The position numbers and the translations under genes were made by a program. The notes under the pieces are model-generated. The model was not told where the DNA came from, did not search any database, and saw only the letters and a list, made by a program, of their open reading frames with translations. A stretch of DNA of 64,000 bases from Burkholderia sp. D-99. GTDB taxonomy: Bacteria > Pseudomonadota > Gammaproteobacteria > Burkholderiales > Burkholderiaceae. Location of the stretch: the NCBI RefSeq assembly GCF_011605345.1, contig NZ_JAAOXM010000002.1, positions 372,001 to 436,000 on the forward strand. Reading direction: 5' to 3'. This document shows, piece by piece, positions 8,560 through 19,200 of the stretch; position 1 is the stretch's first letter; every line of letters starts with the position of its first letter.

Positions 8560-11500
8560 TCAGCCCGCTGCGCCGTACCCGCCGCCGCCCGGCGTTTCGA
8601 CGACGAACACGTCGCCCGGCGCCATCTGCGCGCGGCCGATGTGGTCGAGCGCCTCGACCGTGCCGTCCGCGCGCTCGATCGTGTTGCGGCCGAGCGCGCC
8701 GGCCTCGCCGCCCGCCGCGCCGAACGGCGCGTGAATCCGGTTGTTCGACAGGATCGACGCGGTCATCGGCTCGAGGAAGCGGATCCGCCGCACCGCGCCG
8801 TCGCCGCCGCGCCAGCGCCCGCCGCCGCCCGAACCGGCGCGGATCCGGTGCGAGTCGAGCCGCACCGGGTAGCGCCATTCCAGCACCTCCGGATCGGTGA
8901 GCCGCGAGTTCGTCATGTGGGTCTGCACCGCGCCGACGCCCGCGAACCCGTCGCCGGCACCGCTGCCGCCCGCAATCGTCTCGTAGTACTGGTAGCGATC
9001 GTTGCCGAATGTGAAGTTATTCATCGTTCCCTGGCTGGACGCAACGCAACCGAGCGCGCCGTACAGCGCGTTGGTGATGGCCGACGACGTCTCGACGTTG
9101 CCCGACACGACCGCCGCCGGGTACTCGGGGTTCAGCATCGAGCGGGCCGGCACGATCACCGTGAGCGGCTTCAGGCAGCCGGCATTCAGCGGGATGTCGT
9201 CGCCGACCAGCGTGCGGAACACGTACAGCACGGCGGCCATGCAGACGGCTTTCGGCGCATTGAAGTTGTTGTCGAGCTGCGCGGACGTGCCCGTGAAATC
9301 GATTTCCGCGCGCCGCGCGCCCCGGTCGACGCGGATCGCGACGCGAATCTGAGCGCCGTTGTCGAGCGGGTAGCGGTACTCGCCGTCCTGCAGCGCGCCG
9401 ATCACGCGCCGCACGGCTTCTTCCGCGTTGTCCTGCACGTGGCCCATGAACGCGAGCACGACGTCGCGGCCGAACTGCGCGACCATCCGGCGCAGCTCGT
9501 CCACGCCCTTCTGGTTCGCGGCGACCTGCGCGCGCAGGTCGGCCATGTTCTGCTCGACGTTGCGCGCCGGGTAGCGGCCCGACGCGAGCAGCGCGCGGGT
9601 TTGCGCATCGCGCAGCGTGCCGGCCGACACGAGCTGCCAGTTGTCGATCAGCACGCCTTCTTCGTCGATATGCGTCGAATCGGGCGGCATCGAGCCCGGT
9701 GTCGTGCCGCCGATGTCCGCGTGGTGGCCGCGCGAACCGACGTAGAACAGCGGCGCGTCCGAGCCGTCCGCGAACACCGGCGTGATGACCGTCACGTCCG
9801 GCAGGTGCGTGCCGCCGTGATACGGGTCGTTCAGCATGAACACGTCGCCGTCGCGCATGCGGCCGCGATTACGCTCGATCACGGTGCGGATGCTCTCGCC
9901 CATCGAGCCGAGGTGCACCGGCATATGCGGCGCGTTCGCGATCAGGTTGCCGTCGCCGTCGAAGATCGCGCACGAGAAGTCGAGGCGCTCCTTGATGTTC
10001 ACCGAGTACGCGGTGTTCTGCAGCCGCAGCCCCATCTGCTCGGCGATCGACATGAACAGGTTGTTGAAGATCTCGAGGCGCACCGGGTCGGCGTCGGTGC
10101 CGAGCGAGCGGCGCGTCGGCAGCGGCGTCGTGCGCGTCAGCACGAGGTTGCCCTGTGCGGTCATCTCCGCACGCCAGCCGGGCTCGACGACGGTCGTGCC
10201 GTTCTTCTCCGCGACGATCGCCGGGCCGTCGATCGCGTCGCCGGCCAGCAGCGTGTCGCGTACGTAGAGCGCCGCATCGTGCCATTGGCCGCCGGAATGG
10301 AAGCGCACGGCGGAATGGGCACGCAGTGCGGCATCGTCGCCCTCACCCTCCCCGCCGCTGCCGCGCGGCGCGAGCGGTGCGATCTCCACCGGCGCGTCGG
10401 AGCGGCCGATCGCCTCGACCGACGCGAGTTCGGCCACCAGCGGCGTGCCGGGCATCAGGAACGCATAGCGCTGCCGGTACGCGGCCTCGAACGCCTGCTG
10501 CATCGCGACGACACTGCCGGCCGGCACGTCGAGCGCCGAATCGGTGCCCTGGTAGCGCAGGTGCACGCGGCGCTCGATCGCGATCCGCGCCTGCGGCACA
10601 CCCTGTTCGAGCAGCGCGCCGACGGCCTCGTCGGCCAGCCGGTCGAGCGCCGCATTCAGTGCCGGCAGCGACGCGTCGGACAACACGGCCTCGACCGCGC
10701 GCTCGCGCATCGCCGTCTGGTCGGCGAGGCCCATCCCGTACGCGGACAGCACGCCCGCGAGCGGATGCGCGAACACCTGCGTCATCCCGAGCGCATCGGC
10801 CACGCCGCATGCGTGCTGGCCGCCCGCGCCGCCGAACGTCGTCAGCACGTAGCGCGACACGTCGTGGCCGCGCTGCACGGAAATCTTCTTGATCGCGTTC
10901 GCCATGCTGCCGATCGCGATCTCCAGGAAACCTTCTGCGAGCGCCTCGGGCGTCTCGCGCCGCCCGGTCGCCGCATGGATCTCGTCGGCGAGCGCTTCGA
11001 ACTTCGCGACCACGCCGTCGCGGTCGAGCGGTTCGTCCGCATGCGGGCCGAACACGCGCGGGAAATGATCCGGCTGGATCTTGCCGAGCATCACGTTGCA
11101 ATCGGTCACCGTCAGCGGGCCGCCGCGCCGGTACGCGGCCGGCCCCGGGTTCGCGCCGGCCGACTCGGGTCCGACGCGCAACCGCGCGCCGTCGAAGCCG
11201 AGCACCGAGCCGCCGCCGGCGGCCACCGTATGGATGCTCATCATCGGCGCGCGCATCCGCACGCCGGCCACCTGCGTCTCGAACACGCGCTCGAACTCGC
11301 CGTGGTAGTGCGACACGTCGGTCGACGTGCCGCCCATGTCGAAGCCGATCACGCGCTCGAAGCCGGCCGCCCGCGCGGCACGCACCATCCCGACGATGCC
11401 GCCGGCCGGGCCCGACAGGATCGCGTCCTTGCCCTGGAACGCGTCGGCACGCGTCAGGCCGCCGCTGCTCTGCATGAACTGCAGGTTCACGCCCGGCATC

Positions 11501-12219
11501 TCGTGCGCGACCTGCTCGACATAACGACGCAGGATCGGCGACAGGTACGCGTCGACGACGGTCGTGTCGCCCCGCGACACCATCTTCATCAGCGGCGACA
11601 CCTCGTGCGACACCGATACCTGCGTGAAGCCGATCCGGCGCGCCAGCGCGGCCAGCGCGCGTTCGTGCGCGGTGTAGCGATAGCCGTGGATCAGCACGAT
11701 CGCGAGCGCACGCACGCCCGAGTCGTACACACGGCGCAGCGACGCTTCGGCCTGCTCTGCATCGAGCGGCACGACGACGTCGCCGTGTGCGCCGATGCGC
11801 TCGTCGATCTCGACGACGGTTTCGTACAGCGCGTCGGGCAACACGATGTCGAGGTCGAACAGGCGCGGCCGGTTCTGGTACGCGATGCGCAGCACGTCGC
11901 GAAAACCGTGCGTGGTCGCGAGCGCGGTACGTTCGCCCTTGCGTTCGAGCAGCGCGTTGGTCGCGACCGTCGTGCCCATCTTCACCATGTCGACGCGCTC
12001 GGGCGTGATCGGCTCGCCGGCCGCGAGACCGAGCAGGTGGCGGATCCCGGCCACGGCCGCGTCGCGATACTGCTCGGGGTTCTCCGACAGCAGCTTGTGC
12101 GTGACGAGCGTGCCGTCGGGCCGGCGCGCGACGATGTCGGTGAACGTGCCGCCGCGGTCGATCCAGAATTGCCAGCGGGCGGTGTCGGAGGGAACGGGGG
12201 AAAGATGTCGGTCAGTCAT
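8560..12219 (-). CDS. 5-oxoprolinase (ATP-hydrolysing), fused HyuA-HyuB type
   Basis: A 1219-residue single-chain enzyme of the hydantoinase/oxoprolinase family, close to the usual length of the fused form. The HyuA-like half begins with the ATP-grasp-like signature '[15 protein letters not shown]' near residue 20 and has '[14 protein letters not shown]'. The HyuB-like half begins near residue 705 ('[16 protein letters not shown]') and ends in a Gly-rich '[14 protein letters not shown]' tail. Family members open 5-oxoproline to glutamate at the cost of ATP. The start at 12219 is preferred over an upstream TTG because the family signature begins right after it, although the Shine-Dalgarno is weak. 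It lies downstream of an MFS carrier and a DUF1445 gene that converge on the same substrate. A terminator-like hairpin after the carrier suggests partly separate transcription. Confidence 0.88.
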   Translation of the reverse strand: MTDRHLSPVPSDTARWQFWIDRGGTFTDIVARRPDGTLVTHKLLSENPEQYRDAAVAGIRHLLGLAAGEPITPERVDMVKMGTTVATNALLERKGERTALATTHGFRDVLRIAYQNRPRLFDLDIVLPDALYETVVEIDERIGAHGDVVVPLDAEQAEASLRRVYDSGVRALAIVLIHGYRYTAHERALAALARRIGFTQVSVSHEVSPLMKMVSRGDTTVVDAYLSPILRRYVEQVAHEMPGVNLQFMQSSGGLTRADAFQGKDAILSGPAGGIVGMVRAARAAGFERVIGFDMGGTSTDVSHYHGEFERVFETQVAGVRMRAPMMSIHTVAAGGGSVLGFDGARLRVGPESAGANPGPAAYRRGGPLTVTDCNVMLGKIQPDHFPRVFGPHADEPLDRDGVVAKFEALADEIHAATGRRETPEALAEGFLEIAIGSMANAIKKISVQRGHDVSRYVLTTFGGAGGQHACGVADALGMTQVFAHPLAGVLSAYGMGLADQTAMRERAVEAVLSDASLPALNAALDRLADEAVGALLEQGVPQARIAIERRVHLRYQGTDSALDVPAGSVVAMQQAFEAAYRQRYAFLMPGTPLVAELASVEAIGRSDAPVEIAPLAPRGSGGEGEGDDAALRAHSAVRFHSGGQWHDAALYVRDTLLAGDAIDGPAIVAEKNGTTVVEPGWRAEMTAQGNLVLTRTTPLPTRRSLGTDADPVRLEIFNNLFMSIAEQMGLRLQNTAYSVNIKERLDFSCAIFDGDGNLIANAPHMPVHLGSMGESIRTVIERNRGRMRDGDVFMLNDPYHGGTHLPDVTVITPVFADGSDAPLFYVGSRGHHADIGGTTPGSMPPDSTHIDEEGVLIDNWQLVSAGTLRDAQTRALLASGRYPARNVEQNMADLRAQVAANQKGVDELRRMVAQFGRDVVLAFMGHVQDNAEEAVRRVIGALQDGEYRYPLDNGAQIRVAIRVDRGARRAEIDFTGTSAQLDNNFNAPKAVCMAAVLYVFRTLVGDDIPLNAGCLKPLTVIVPARSMLNPEYPAAVVSGNVETSSAITNALYGALGCVASSQGTMNNFTFGNDRYQYYETIAGGSGAGDGFAGVGAVQTHMTNSRLTDPEVLEWRYPVRLDSHRIRAGSGGGGRWRGGDGAVRRIRFLEPMTASILSNNRIHAPFGAAGGEAGALGRNTIERADGTVEALDHIGRAQMAPGDVFVVETPGGGGYGAAG

Positions 12220-12312
12220 GATGTCGGGTCGATGCGTCGTTGAATCGAGGGACGAGCGCCGCCGCACGGCGCGCGTCGCACGCCGTGTCACGGAGTCGAT
12301 CAAAGGGGAAGA

Positions 12313-12337
12313 AAACGCGGGGCGGAGCGCCCCGCCG
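12313..12337 (-). terminator. Intrinsic terminator after the MFS gene
   Basis: On the minus strand an eight-base GC stem (CGGGGCG at 12318-12324 pairing with 12328-12334, loop of three) is followed by CGTTTTCTT, a short U-run. It sits just beyond the MFS stop, before the 5-oxoprolinase start. Confidence 0.7.
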
Positions 12338-12339
12338 GT

Positions 12340-13638
12340 TCAGGCAGCGTCGAGTTCGCGGCCGCGTGTCTCGGGCAGCGTCAGCGCGGCGACGATCACC
12401 ACGCCGTATGCGGCGACCGCAAAAATGCCGATGCTCGTGCCGAGCCCGTATTGCTTCGACAGCGCGCCGATCAGGAACGGGAACAGCGCACCGATCGCGC
12501 GGCCCACGTTGTAGCAGAAGCCCTGGCCGGAGCCGCGCACGCGGGTCGGGAACAGTTCGGTGAGGAACGCGCCCATCCCCGAGAAGATGCCCGATGCGAA
12601 GAAGCCGAGCGGGAAGCCGAGCCACAGCATCGACGCGTTGGTCAGGTTCAGCGACGTGTACGCGAACGCGATCACCATCGAGCCGAGCGCGAACAGGATG
12701 AAGTTCGGCTTGCGGCCGAGCCGGTCGGTCAGGTACGCGCTCGTCAGGTAGCCGACCCACGAGCCGAAGATGATCATCGCGAGATAACCGCCGGTGCCCA
12801 TCACCGTGAGGTGACGCTCGGTCTTCAGGAAGGTCGGCAGCCACGTCGTGATCGCGTAGTAACCGCCCTGCGCGCCGGTCGTCAGCAGCGCCGCGCGCAG
12901 CGTCGTCGTGATCAGCTTCGGCGCGAAGATCTCGGTGAGGCGCGGCGCATCGGCCACTTTCGCCTGCGCGGCCTTCTCCTTCTCGTAGACGTCCGGCTCC
13001 TTCACGTAGCGGCGGATCGCGACGACCAGCAGGGCCGGTGCGAGCCCGACGAGGAACAGCGCACGCCACGCGTCTTCGGCGGGCAGCACCGAGAACAGCA
13101 GCGCATACAGCAGCGCGCACAGCCCCCAGCCGATCGCCCAGCCCGACTGCACGAGGCCGACCGCCTTGCCGCGGTCGCGCGCGCGGATCACTTCGCCGAT
13201 CAGCACCGCGCCGGCCGTCCATTCGCCGCCGAAGCCGAAGCCCATCAGCGCACGCGCGGCGAGCAGCTGGTGGTAGTTCTGCGCGAGCCCGCACAGCGCG
13301 GTGAACACGGCGAACCACAGCACCGTGAGTTGCAGCGTGCGCACGCGGCCGATCCGGTCGGACAGGATGCCGGCGATCCAGCCGCCGAGCGCCGACGCGA
13401 GCAGCGTGATCGTGCCGATGAAGCCCGCATCCGCGAACGAGATGCCCCAGGTCGCGACGAGCGTCGGGATCACGAACGACAGCATCTGCGTGTCCATCCC
13501 GTCGAGCATGTAGCCGACCTTGCAGCTCCAGAACGCACGGCGCTCACGCGGCTGCGCGTCGCCATACCACGAGAACAGGCCGTTGCGCTCGGGGCTCGCG
13601 GGCTCCGCGGCGTTCGCCGCGAGGGTCTTGCTTTCCAT
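12340..13638 (-). CDS. MFS carrier of the metabolite:proton symporter type
   Basis: A 432-residue inner-membrane protein with about twelve hydrophobic segments. Start at 13638 is supported by AGGAG nine bases upstream. The N-terminal half has 'KVGYMLDGMDTQMLSFVIP' and the loop motif 'GILSDRIGRVRTL' after transmembrane segment 2; the second half repeats it as 'YLTDRLGRKPN'. These motifs are those of the aromatic-acid/sugar/metabolite proton symporters. It ends in 'LPETRGREL', the usual tail of the sugar-porter-like branch. Located between a DUF1445 gene 82 bases upstream and a 5-oxoprolinase downstream, it is the likely importer of the compound they process, perhaps 5-oxoproline or a D-amino acid. 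Substrate is inferred from context only. Confidence 0.85.
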   Translation of the reverse strand: MESKTLAANAAEPASPERNGLFSWYGDAQPRERRAFWSCKVGYMLDGMDTQMLSFVIPTLVATWGISFADAGFIGTITLLASALGGWIAGILSDRIGRVRTLQLTVLWFAVFTALCGLAQNYHQLLAARALMGFGFGGEWTAGAVLIGEVIRARDRGKAVGLVQSGWAIGWGLCALLYALLFSVLPAEDAWRALFLVGLAPALLVVAIRRYVKEPDVYEKEKAAQAKVADAPRLTEIFAPKLITTTLRAALLTTGAQGGYYAITTWLPTFLKTERHLTVMGTGGYLAMIIFGSWVGYLTSAYLTDRLGRKPNFILFALGSMVIAFAYTSLNLTNASMLWLGFPLGFFASGIFSGMGAFLTELFPTRVRGSGQGFCYNVGRAIGALFPFLIGALSKQYGLGTSIGIFAVAAYGVVIVAALTLPETRGRELDAA

Positions 13639-13720
13639 GGTGGTGCTCCTGTCGTTATGCGCCGTCAAATGGCGATCGTGCGTGCGGTGTGTCGTGCGTG
13701 GCCGTCTGCCGGCCCGGGAT

Positions 13721-14494
13721 TCAGAATACGGCCAGCGACGCGTTCGTGATGTCGGTCATCAGCATGTGGCCGGGAGTGTGCGCGATCGCGATCGGCAACT
13801 TCGCGTCCATCAGCGCGGTTTGCGGCGTCACGCCGCACGCCCAGAACACCGGCAGCTCGCCGTCGCGGATCGTCACCGCGTCGCCGAATTCGGGCGCGTT
13901 CAGGTCGGCGATGCCGAGTTCGCGCGGATCGCCGAGATGGATCGGCGCGCCGTGCACACCCGGAAACCGGCTCGTGACCTGCACCGCGCGAATCGCGTCG
14001 GCGCCGCGCATCGGCCGCATCGACACGACCAGCTGGCCGCCGAAGATCCCCGCACGGCGGTTCGGAATCGACGTGCGGTACATCGGCACGTTGCGCCCTT
14101 CCTCGACGTGACGCAATCCGATCCCTTCGCGGGCCAGCATGTCCTCGAACGAGAACGAGCAGCCGATCGCGAACACGACGAAATCGTCGCGCCACAGCGC
14201 TTCCAGCGACTCGACGCGCTCGGTCAGGCGGCCGTCGCGGTAGACGTTGTAGCTCGGCACGTCGGTGCGGATGTCGAGATCCTCGCCGAGCGCGTCGATC
14301 CGGAACGCGCCCGGTTCGCCGACGCCCAGCAGCGGGCACGCTTTCGGGTTCGCCTGGCAGAAGCGCAGGAAATCGTGCGCATACGCGTCGGGCAGGATCG
14401 CGAGGTTCGCCTGCGCAAACGGGCCGCAATGGCCGGCGGTCGGGCCGCGGAACGAGCCGTGGCGCACGGACTGGCGGAATTCGGAAGGCGTCAT
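13721..14494 (-). CDS. DUF1445 / D-glutamate cyclase-like (putative hydro-lyase) protein
   Basis: A 257-residue soluble protein of the YcsI/DUF1445 family, full length. Recognisable family stretches include the N-terminal '[16 protein letters not shown]', '[15 protein letters not shown]', '[11 protein letters not shown]' and '[17 protein letters not shown]... TPGHM'. Bacterial members are usually annotated putative hydro-lyases; the family is named after a mammalian mitochondrial enzyme that cyclises D-glutamate to 5-oxo-D-proline. Here it is the first gene of a unit with an MFS carrier and a 5-oxoprolinase, which supports a role in D-glutamate or 5-oxoproline metabolism. That link is inference from family and neighbourhood. 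It is divergent from a LysR gene that probably controls the unit. Confidence 0.85.
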   Translation of the reverse strand: MTPSEFRQSVRHGSFRGPTAGHCGPFAQANLAILPDAYAHDFLRFCQANPKACPLLGVGEPGAFRIDALGEDLDIRTDVPSYNVYRDGRLTERVESLEALWRDDFVVFAIGCSFSFEDMLAREGIGLRHVEEGRNVPMYRTSIPNRRAGIFGGQLVVSMRPMRGADAIRAVQVTSRFPGVHGAPIHLGDPRELGIADLNAPEFGDAVTIRDGELPVFWACGVTPQTALMDAKLPIAIAHTPGHMLMTDITNASLAVF

Positions 14495-14699
14495 GGTGTG
14501 GGGTCGCTAATCGGTATGTCGTCGGGATGACGGTGCCGTGTCATCGGATACGGCGAAGAATAGAAAAGAAAAAATTTTGTCGCCAACGAGTTTTTTTGCG
14601 TCTCTTGTATAGAATTTCTTAACACATCTCGGGGTTTTCCCCTGCTCCGTTCACTTTTCCTCACCGGCAAAGTGCGCATCCACCCTCCGTCCGACCGCC
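14495..14699. promoter_or_regulatory. Divergent promoter region between DUF1445 and LysR genes
   Basis: A 205-base intergenic region with a clear AT-rich core (about 14550-14640), in contrast to its GC-rich flanks. It must contain the back-to-back promoters of the LysR gene and of the DUF1445-MFS unit, and by the usual LysR logic the operator as well. No operator sequence could be assigned with confidence. Confidence 0.6.
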
Positions 14700-15632
14700 A
14701 TGAACACGCGTTTTCTCGAAACCTTCGTCACGCTCGCGAAGCTGCGCAACTTCCGCACGACGGCCGCCGCGCTGCACGCGACGCCGGCCGCGATCTCGCA
14801 GCGCGTGAAGGCGCTCGAGGACGAATTGCAGACGGTACTCGTCGATCGCGACAGCCGCGAATTCCGGCTCACGCCGAACGGCGAATACCTGCTCGGCTAT
14901 GCGAAAGCCGTGGTCGAGGCGACGCAGGAGCTGCAGGCCGCCGCCGCCGGCGAGAGCGCGCTGCGCGGCAAGCTGCGGCTCGGCGTGATCGAGACCGTCG
15001 TGCACAGCTGGTTACCGCACTATATGCGGCGGCTGGCGGCCGACTATCCGCAGCTCGAAATCGACCTGACCGTCGACGTGAGCGTCGTGCTGCAGCGCCG
15101 GCTGATGGCCGGCGAGCTCGACCTGATCATCCGCGTGGAGGGCAGCGACGAGGCGTCGGTCGTGTGCGATGCGCTCGCGAACTATCCCGTGCGCTGGATC
15201 GCGCGCGCCGGGCTGCTGCCGAACACGCGCACGGGCCTCGCGCGGCAGGTGCTGCGCCAGCCGATTCTCACCTACGGGCGCGGGACGGCGCCCCATCGCG
15301 CGCTGGAAGACATCGTCCGCGCGCTCGCGCACGCGCATGGTGTGCCGCTGTCGGAGACGCGCATCACCGGCTCGCCGTCGATCTCGGTGATCGTACAGCT
15401 CGTGCGCGACGGTTTCGGTGTCGCGGCGATTCCTGTGCTGTTCGTCGATGCGCTGATCGAAAGCGGTGAAGTCGTGGAACTGCCGCTGCAGCCGTCGCCG
15501 CCGTCGATCGTCGTGTCGATGTCGCGGCGCGCGGATGCGCCGCGGTTCGTGCACGGTGCGTCGATTGCGGCGCGGGTCGCGTGTCATGAGTACTGCGAGA
15601 AGAGTACGCGGAGGTTGGTTGAAGCGCTGTGA
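14700..15632 (+). CDS. LysR-family transcriptional regulator
   Basis: A 310-residue regulator with an N-terminal winged helix ('FLETFVTLAKLRNFRTTAAAL... AISQRVKALEDEL') and a C-terminal periplasmic-binding-like sensor domain. It is transcribed away from the DUF1445, MFS and 5-oxoprolinase genes from a shared intergenic region, the standard arrangement for a LysR protein that controls its neighbours. The inducer is probably the substrate or an intermediate of that pathway; this is inference. Confidence 0.9.
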   Translation: MNTRFLETFVTLAKLRNFRTTAAALHATPAAISQRVKALEDELQTVLVDRDSREFRLTPNGEYLLGYAKAVVEATQELQAAAAGESALRGKLRLGVIETVVHSWLPHYMRRLAADYPQLEIDLTVDVSVVLQRRLMAGELDLIIRVEGSDEASVVCDALANYPVRWIARAGLLPNTRTGLARQVLRQPILTYGRGTAPHRALEDIVRALAHAHGVPLSETRITGSPSISVIVQLVRDGFGVAAIPVLFVDALIESGEVVELPLQPSPPSIVVSMSRRADAPRFVHGASIAARVACHEYCEKSTRRLVEAL

Positions 15633-15961
15633 TGTGAGGATCGCCCCGCTCGACCGAACGGGCAACGCAAAGTGCACGATGGACTGTCGACTGGTCCGCA
15701 AGCGACAGAAGGAAAAATCGAATCACGCTCAATGGACTCATACTGAAACTGAAGCCACGACCGTGAGAAATTCTGAAACGATGAGGTCCAACGGGTTTTA
15801 ATACCCGAATCTTGAGATTTTTCCGATTACAAGAATCACGCACTCGAAACAAAATACTTTTATTTAACAAAAATCAAATTCTGAAAAATCGTACTCATCC
15901 CATAGGCGACACCGCATTTCCACGTTATCAATCTCGATCTACGTGATATGCGAGATCATCG
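15633..15961. other. AT-rich spacer before the T6SS module
   Basis: A 329-base region clearly richer in A and T than its surroundings, especially 15780-15960. It contains a small hairpin (CGGGT at 15792-15796 with ACCCG at 15803-15807). No gene is supported. Base composition suggests the left edge of a horizontally acquired secretion module, and it should carry the promoter of the PAAR-vgrG unit. Confidence 0.5.
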
Positions 15962-16213
15962 ATGAAAAATTCACAAGGCCGTGAAATGGTCCGTCTGGGC
16001 GACAGAACCGACCACGGCGGAACGGTCGTTGAATGCGCGGACGACCTGAAACACCTCGGAATCGGCATGGCACTTGACGGCCACGACGTTCGCTGTCCGA
16101 AGTGCGGTGGCACATTCCCGTTGCTGGCGAGCGGTCCGCGTACGCATCGCGGCCCACGCGTTTGCTATCGCGGCGACCAAACCGGTTGCGGTGCAACCGT
16201 GATTGGCACGTGA
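15962..16213 (+). CDS. PAAR-domain spike-tip protein
   Basis: An 83-residue single-domain PAAR protein. It shows the family's opening 'MVRLGDRTDHGGTVVE' and a 'VRCPKCGGTFPL' segment with the paired Cys, ending in 'TGCGATVIG'. PAAR proteins cap the VgrG trimer of the type VI secretion needle and help load effectors. The gene lies 17 bases upstream of vgrG and is surely co-transcribed with it. No effector domain is fused to it, so the cargo here is probably the C-terminal extension of VgrG. Confidence 0.9.
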   Translation: MKNSQGREMVRLGDRTDHGGTVVECADDLKHLGIGMALDGHDVRCPKCGGTFPLLASGPRTHRGPRVCYRGDQTGCGATVIGT

Positions 16214-16230
16214 ATCACGAGGACAAGCAA

Positions 16231-19200
16231 ATGGGGATTTTTACTCAGACTCACACGCTGGCCATCTCCGGCACAGCCTTGCCCACCTACGGAATGGACG
16301 CGCTCCCGATATTTTTTCCGGTGCGTTTGCAAGGCATCGAAACGATTGGCCGCATCGACGAATGCCGCTATCTCGTCACGCTACGCACCGACGACGCCTA
16401 TGCATTCTCCCCGAGCGTAACGTCCAATCTCGATCTCGATAAAGTAGTCGGTACCGAAGTCACCCTTTCGATCCGACTCGAAGGCAAAGGGCAATTCATA
16501 CCGGGCCTTGCGGGCAATGCCGGGCTCGGCAACATCGGCGCGGGCACGCGCGAGATCACGGGGCTGGTCGTGGCGGCCCGCATTGCCGGCCAGGATCGCG
16601 ACTCGATTCTGTACGAACTCGAACTGCGGCCGTGGCTCTACCGTGCAACGCTCACGCAGGATTGTCGGCTCTTTCAGGATATGACCGTCGTCGACATCAC
16701 TGATGCGGTGCTGTCGAAATATCCGTACTCGGTTGAAAAGCGGCTCGCGGGTGTATTTCGAGGGATTTATCCAAAGCGCGACATGCAGCGTCAGGCGCTC
16801 GAATCGGACTGGGCGTTCCTGCAGCGTCTGTGGGAGGAATGGGGTATCTGGTGGTGGTTCGAGCACGACAACGGCCACCATCGCCTGGTCTTGTGCGACA
16901 CGATGGGCGGCCACCAGCCGCACGGTGCGGCGTATGCGACGCTGCGCTATCTGCCACCCGACAGCAAGCGCATAGACGAAGAACACATTCATGCGCTGTC
17001 GGTGACGAGCCGGCTCACGGCCGGCCGTGTCACCTTGACGGACTACGACTACACGCGTCCGCGTGCGAAGCTGGCTGCCACCGAAGAGAATCCACGCGGG
17101 ACCGCCAGCGCCGACGGCGAGATCTATGCATGGGGCGACTACAGCCAACCGCTGGCAGGCGCACCGGGGCTTGCGGGGCAGCCGAACGATGCGGACCGGG
17201 AAGCGCACCATTTCGCGCGTGTGCAACTCGAAGCGCAGCGCTGTGCGGGGCTGCGTGCGCATGGTGCAGGCAACCTGCGCGGACTAACTGTCGGCCGCAC
17301 ATTCACCCTGACGGGTTACCCGCAGCAGTCTGCGAACCGCGAATACGTCGTCGTGTCGTGCACGCTCGATATCGAGGAAATCGGCAATCGCGCAGGCAGC
17401 GCGCAAACATACCGCGTCGAAACGCAGTTCGAACTGCTGCCGGCAAACGAGTTGTTCCGGCTCAAGCGAAGTGTCGGCAAGCCCGTGTTGAGCGGCCCGG
17501 AGAAAGCCATCGTCGTGGGGCCGGCCGGGCAGGAAGTCTGGACGGACCAATACGGCCGTGTGAAAGTGCAATTCGAATGGGGTCGTGAGGGCAAACACGA
17601 CGAGCATTCAGGCATCTGGCTGCGCGTGTTATCGCCGTGGCAGGGCGCGGACATGGGTGCGACGTTCATTCCACGGATCGGCCATGAAGTGGTGATATCG
17701 CACTACTACGGCGATCCGGATTTGCCGATGATCATCGGCAGTGCCGTGAACGCGTTCCGACAACCAGCACTGCACGTGCCGGACAATCAGGCGGTATCGG
17801 TGATTCGCGGCAGGGAATTTCACGGCACGGCATCCGGCCATCTGGCGATCGACGATACGCAGGGGCAAATCCAGACGCAGATTGCGAGCGACGCGGGTGC
17901 GTCAATGTTGAGTCTCGGCAACCTTCGGCGCATAACACGCAACAAGGGCCGCGCCGATGCACGAGGCAAGGGGTTCGATCTTCGTACCGACGACTGGGGT
18001 GTGGTCCGTGCGCTGAAGGGCTTGTTCGTGTCGACGGACGGTCGGGCAGGCGGCCCAGGACAAGCGAAGGACGCCAAGGAGGCCGTCGGTCGGCTCGCGA
18101 TGGCGCAGGCGTTGCAGGAAGGTCTGACCGGGCTGGCGCAACGGCATGATGCGCAACAATTCGACGCAGACCAAAGTGACGTTGCGGCGGCGATCAAGGC
18201 ACGCAATGACGCGATCAAAGGGCATCCATCGGGCGATCCGGACGACTTCCCCGAACTGGCGGAAGCCGACATGGTGCTGGCCAGTGCGGCCGGCATCGGT
18301 CTGTCCGCCGAGCGTAGCGTACATATTGCAAGCAACGAGAATGTCGCGGTGACGAGCGGCCGGCATATCGGCCTGGCGGTCGGCCGGTCGCTGTTCGCGA
18401 GCGTGACGAACGCGTTCTCGTTGTTCGTGCACAAGGCAGGCATGAAGCTGATTGCCGCCGCGGGAAAGGTACGTATCGAAGCGCAGACCGATGGCATCGA
18501 CGTCACGGCCAAACAGTCGGTCTCCATCACAAGTACCACCGACAGCATTCATCTCCATGCGGCGAAGGAGATTGTGCTGCACGCCGGCAGTACGGAGGTG
18601 CGCATCAGCGATCAAGGTTACGTGGTGCGCACGGCTGGCGAACACACGGTCTATGCGGGAAGCCACCAGACCGACGCTCCCCAGATTCGGCCCATGCGCT
18701 TGCCGGTCACGCCTGACAATCCTGGGCAGTTCGCCGCGCACTTTGTTTTGATGGAACACGCCAGCGGCTTCGCGCTGCCGCAACAGCCTTACCGCATCAC
18801 GCTCGACAACGGGCGCGTGATCGAGGGGGTAAGCAACGAGCGTGGTGAAACGTCGCTCATTACCGACCATGACGTTTCGTTCGGGACCGTCGAGTTACTG
18901 GCCGCAAGCGATCCGGACAAGGTGATTGCGGTCAATCATGCAGCCGTCGTGCGCGACGACACGACGCCCTACATCGCCAAGGCACCGAACGCCGACAAGC
19001 GAACCGCTACGATCAAGGGCAGGAAGGCAAGCACGCCGGAACAGGGGGCAACGTCCGAAGATCAACCACCAATGTTTGCGACATGCGATCCACTCAACTT
19101 CGGGCTGCGCTTCCATCACTTCATCGATGGGGCCAAGCAGAGCGATGTGCCGGGGAATCGACCGCGCAACGATGTCGTGTATCCAGTGACGAAAGCCTAT

